Source: Allacma fusca | Lineage: Eukaryota > Arthropoda > Collembola > Symphypleona > Sminthuridae | Length of the DNA stretch: 64,000 nucleotides | Direction: 5' to 3' | NCBI GenBank assembly: GCA_947179485.1 | Contig: OX359246.1 | Span: 8,680,001-8,744,000 of the forward strand | Part shown: positions 63,859 to 64,000 of the stretch, one piece after another | How the letters are laid out: each line of letters starts with the position of its first letter | Position numbering within the stretch: the first letter of the stretch is position 1 | The notes under the pieces: model-generated | What the model saw: the letters and a program-made list of their open reading frames with translations, nothing else | Told to the model about the DNA's origin: nothing | Databases searched by the model: none | Made by a program: the position numbers and the translations under genes

Positions 63859-64000
63859 GTAGGCTGTGCATAAGATAAGAGTTTTGGCCTTTTGAAGTTA
63901 ATTTTTGAAAGATGTTTTCAAGATGGGTTGGTTCAAGTGGGAGTTATATTGTTTATTGTGGGGTTGTTGGGGATGATGAGAGGGGTAAAGAAATTATGGA

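Overview
This is a window of AT-rich, intron-bearing animal nuclear DNA. The proteins point to an arthropod, and I infer a crustacean, probably a copepod, from protein character, short GT-AG introns and dispersed small DNA transposons; the species cannot be fixed from sequence alone. All gene models below were assembled by hand, by matching GT-AG splice sites and codon phase.

Layout. 25-957 (-): three exons of an unrecognised, probably extracellular protein that runs off the left edge. 5965-26323 (+): an 11-exon NFAT/NFAT5-type Rel transcription factor with a 9.2 kb first intron. 29759-31102 (+): a ZIP-family (SLC39A1-3-like) zinc transporter with two metal-response-element matches upstream. 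31856-33601 (-): SPO11, the meiotic break-forming transesterase. 34052-35943 (-): a VAO-type (class II) cholesterol oxidase, normally bacterial, here with one intron and an added membrane-anchor exon. 38767-40816 (+): a cytochrome P450 with an unusual I-helix. 42040-43554: a GC-rich minisatellite, then a complete non-autonomous hAT element with perfect 12-bp inverted repeats and an 8-bp target duplication. 43981-50014 (+): COPB2. 50781-52426 (-): PEX14. 54585-56463 (-): MEMO1. 57323-58072: a MITE-like inverted-repeat element. 59619-61711 (+): LSG1. 63640-end (+): first coding exon of RPL27.

Most genes are housekeeping genes that work separately: Golgi-ER coat, peroxisome import, 60S biogenesis and ribosome, redox/metal biology, meiosis, zinc uptake. 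The unusual part is 33.7-40.8 kb. A membrane-anchored, bacterial-type sterol oxidase is flanked by a diverged direct repeat and lies head to head with a P450 gene. This looks like an old horizontal acquisition that has been domesticated, possibly for sterol or ecdysteroid chemistry. The enzyme family and gene structure are read from sequence; the transfer and the pathway role are inferences.
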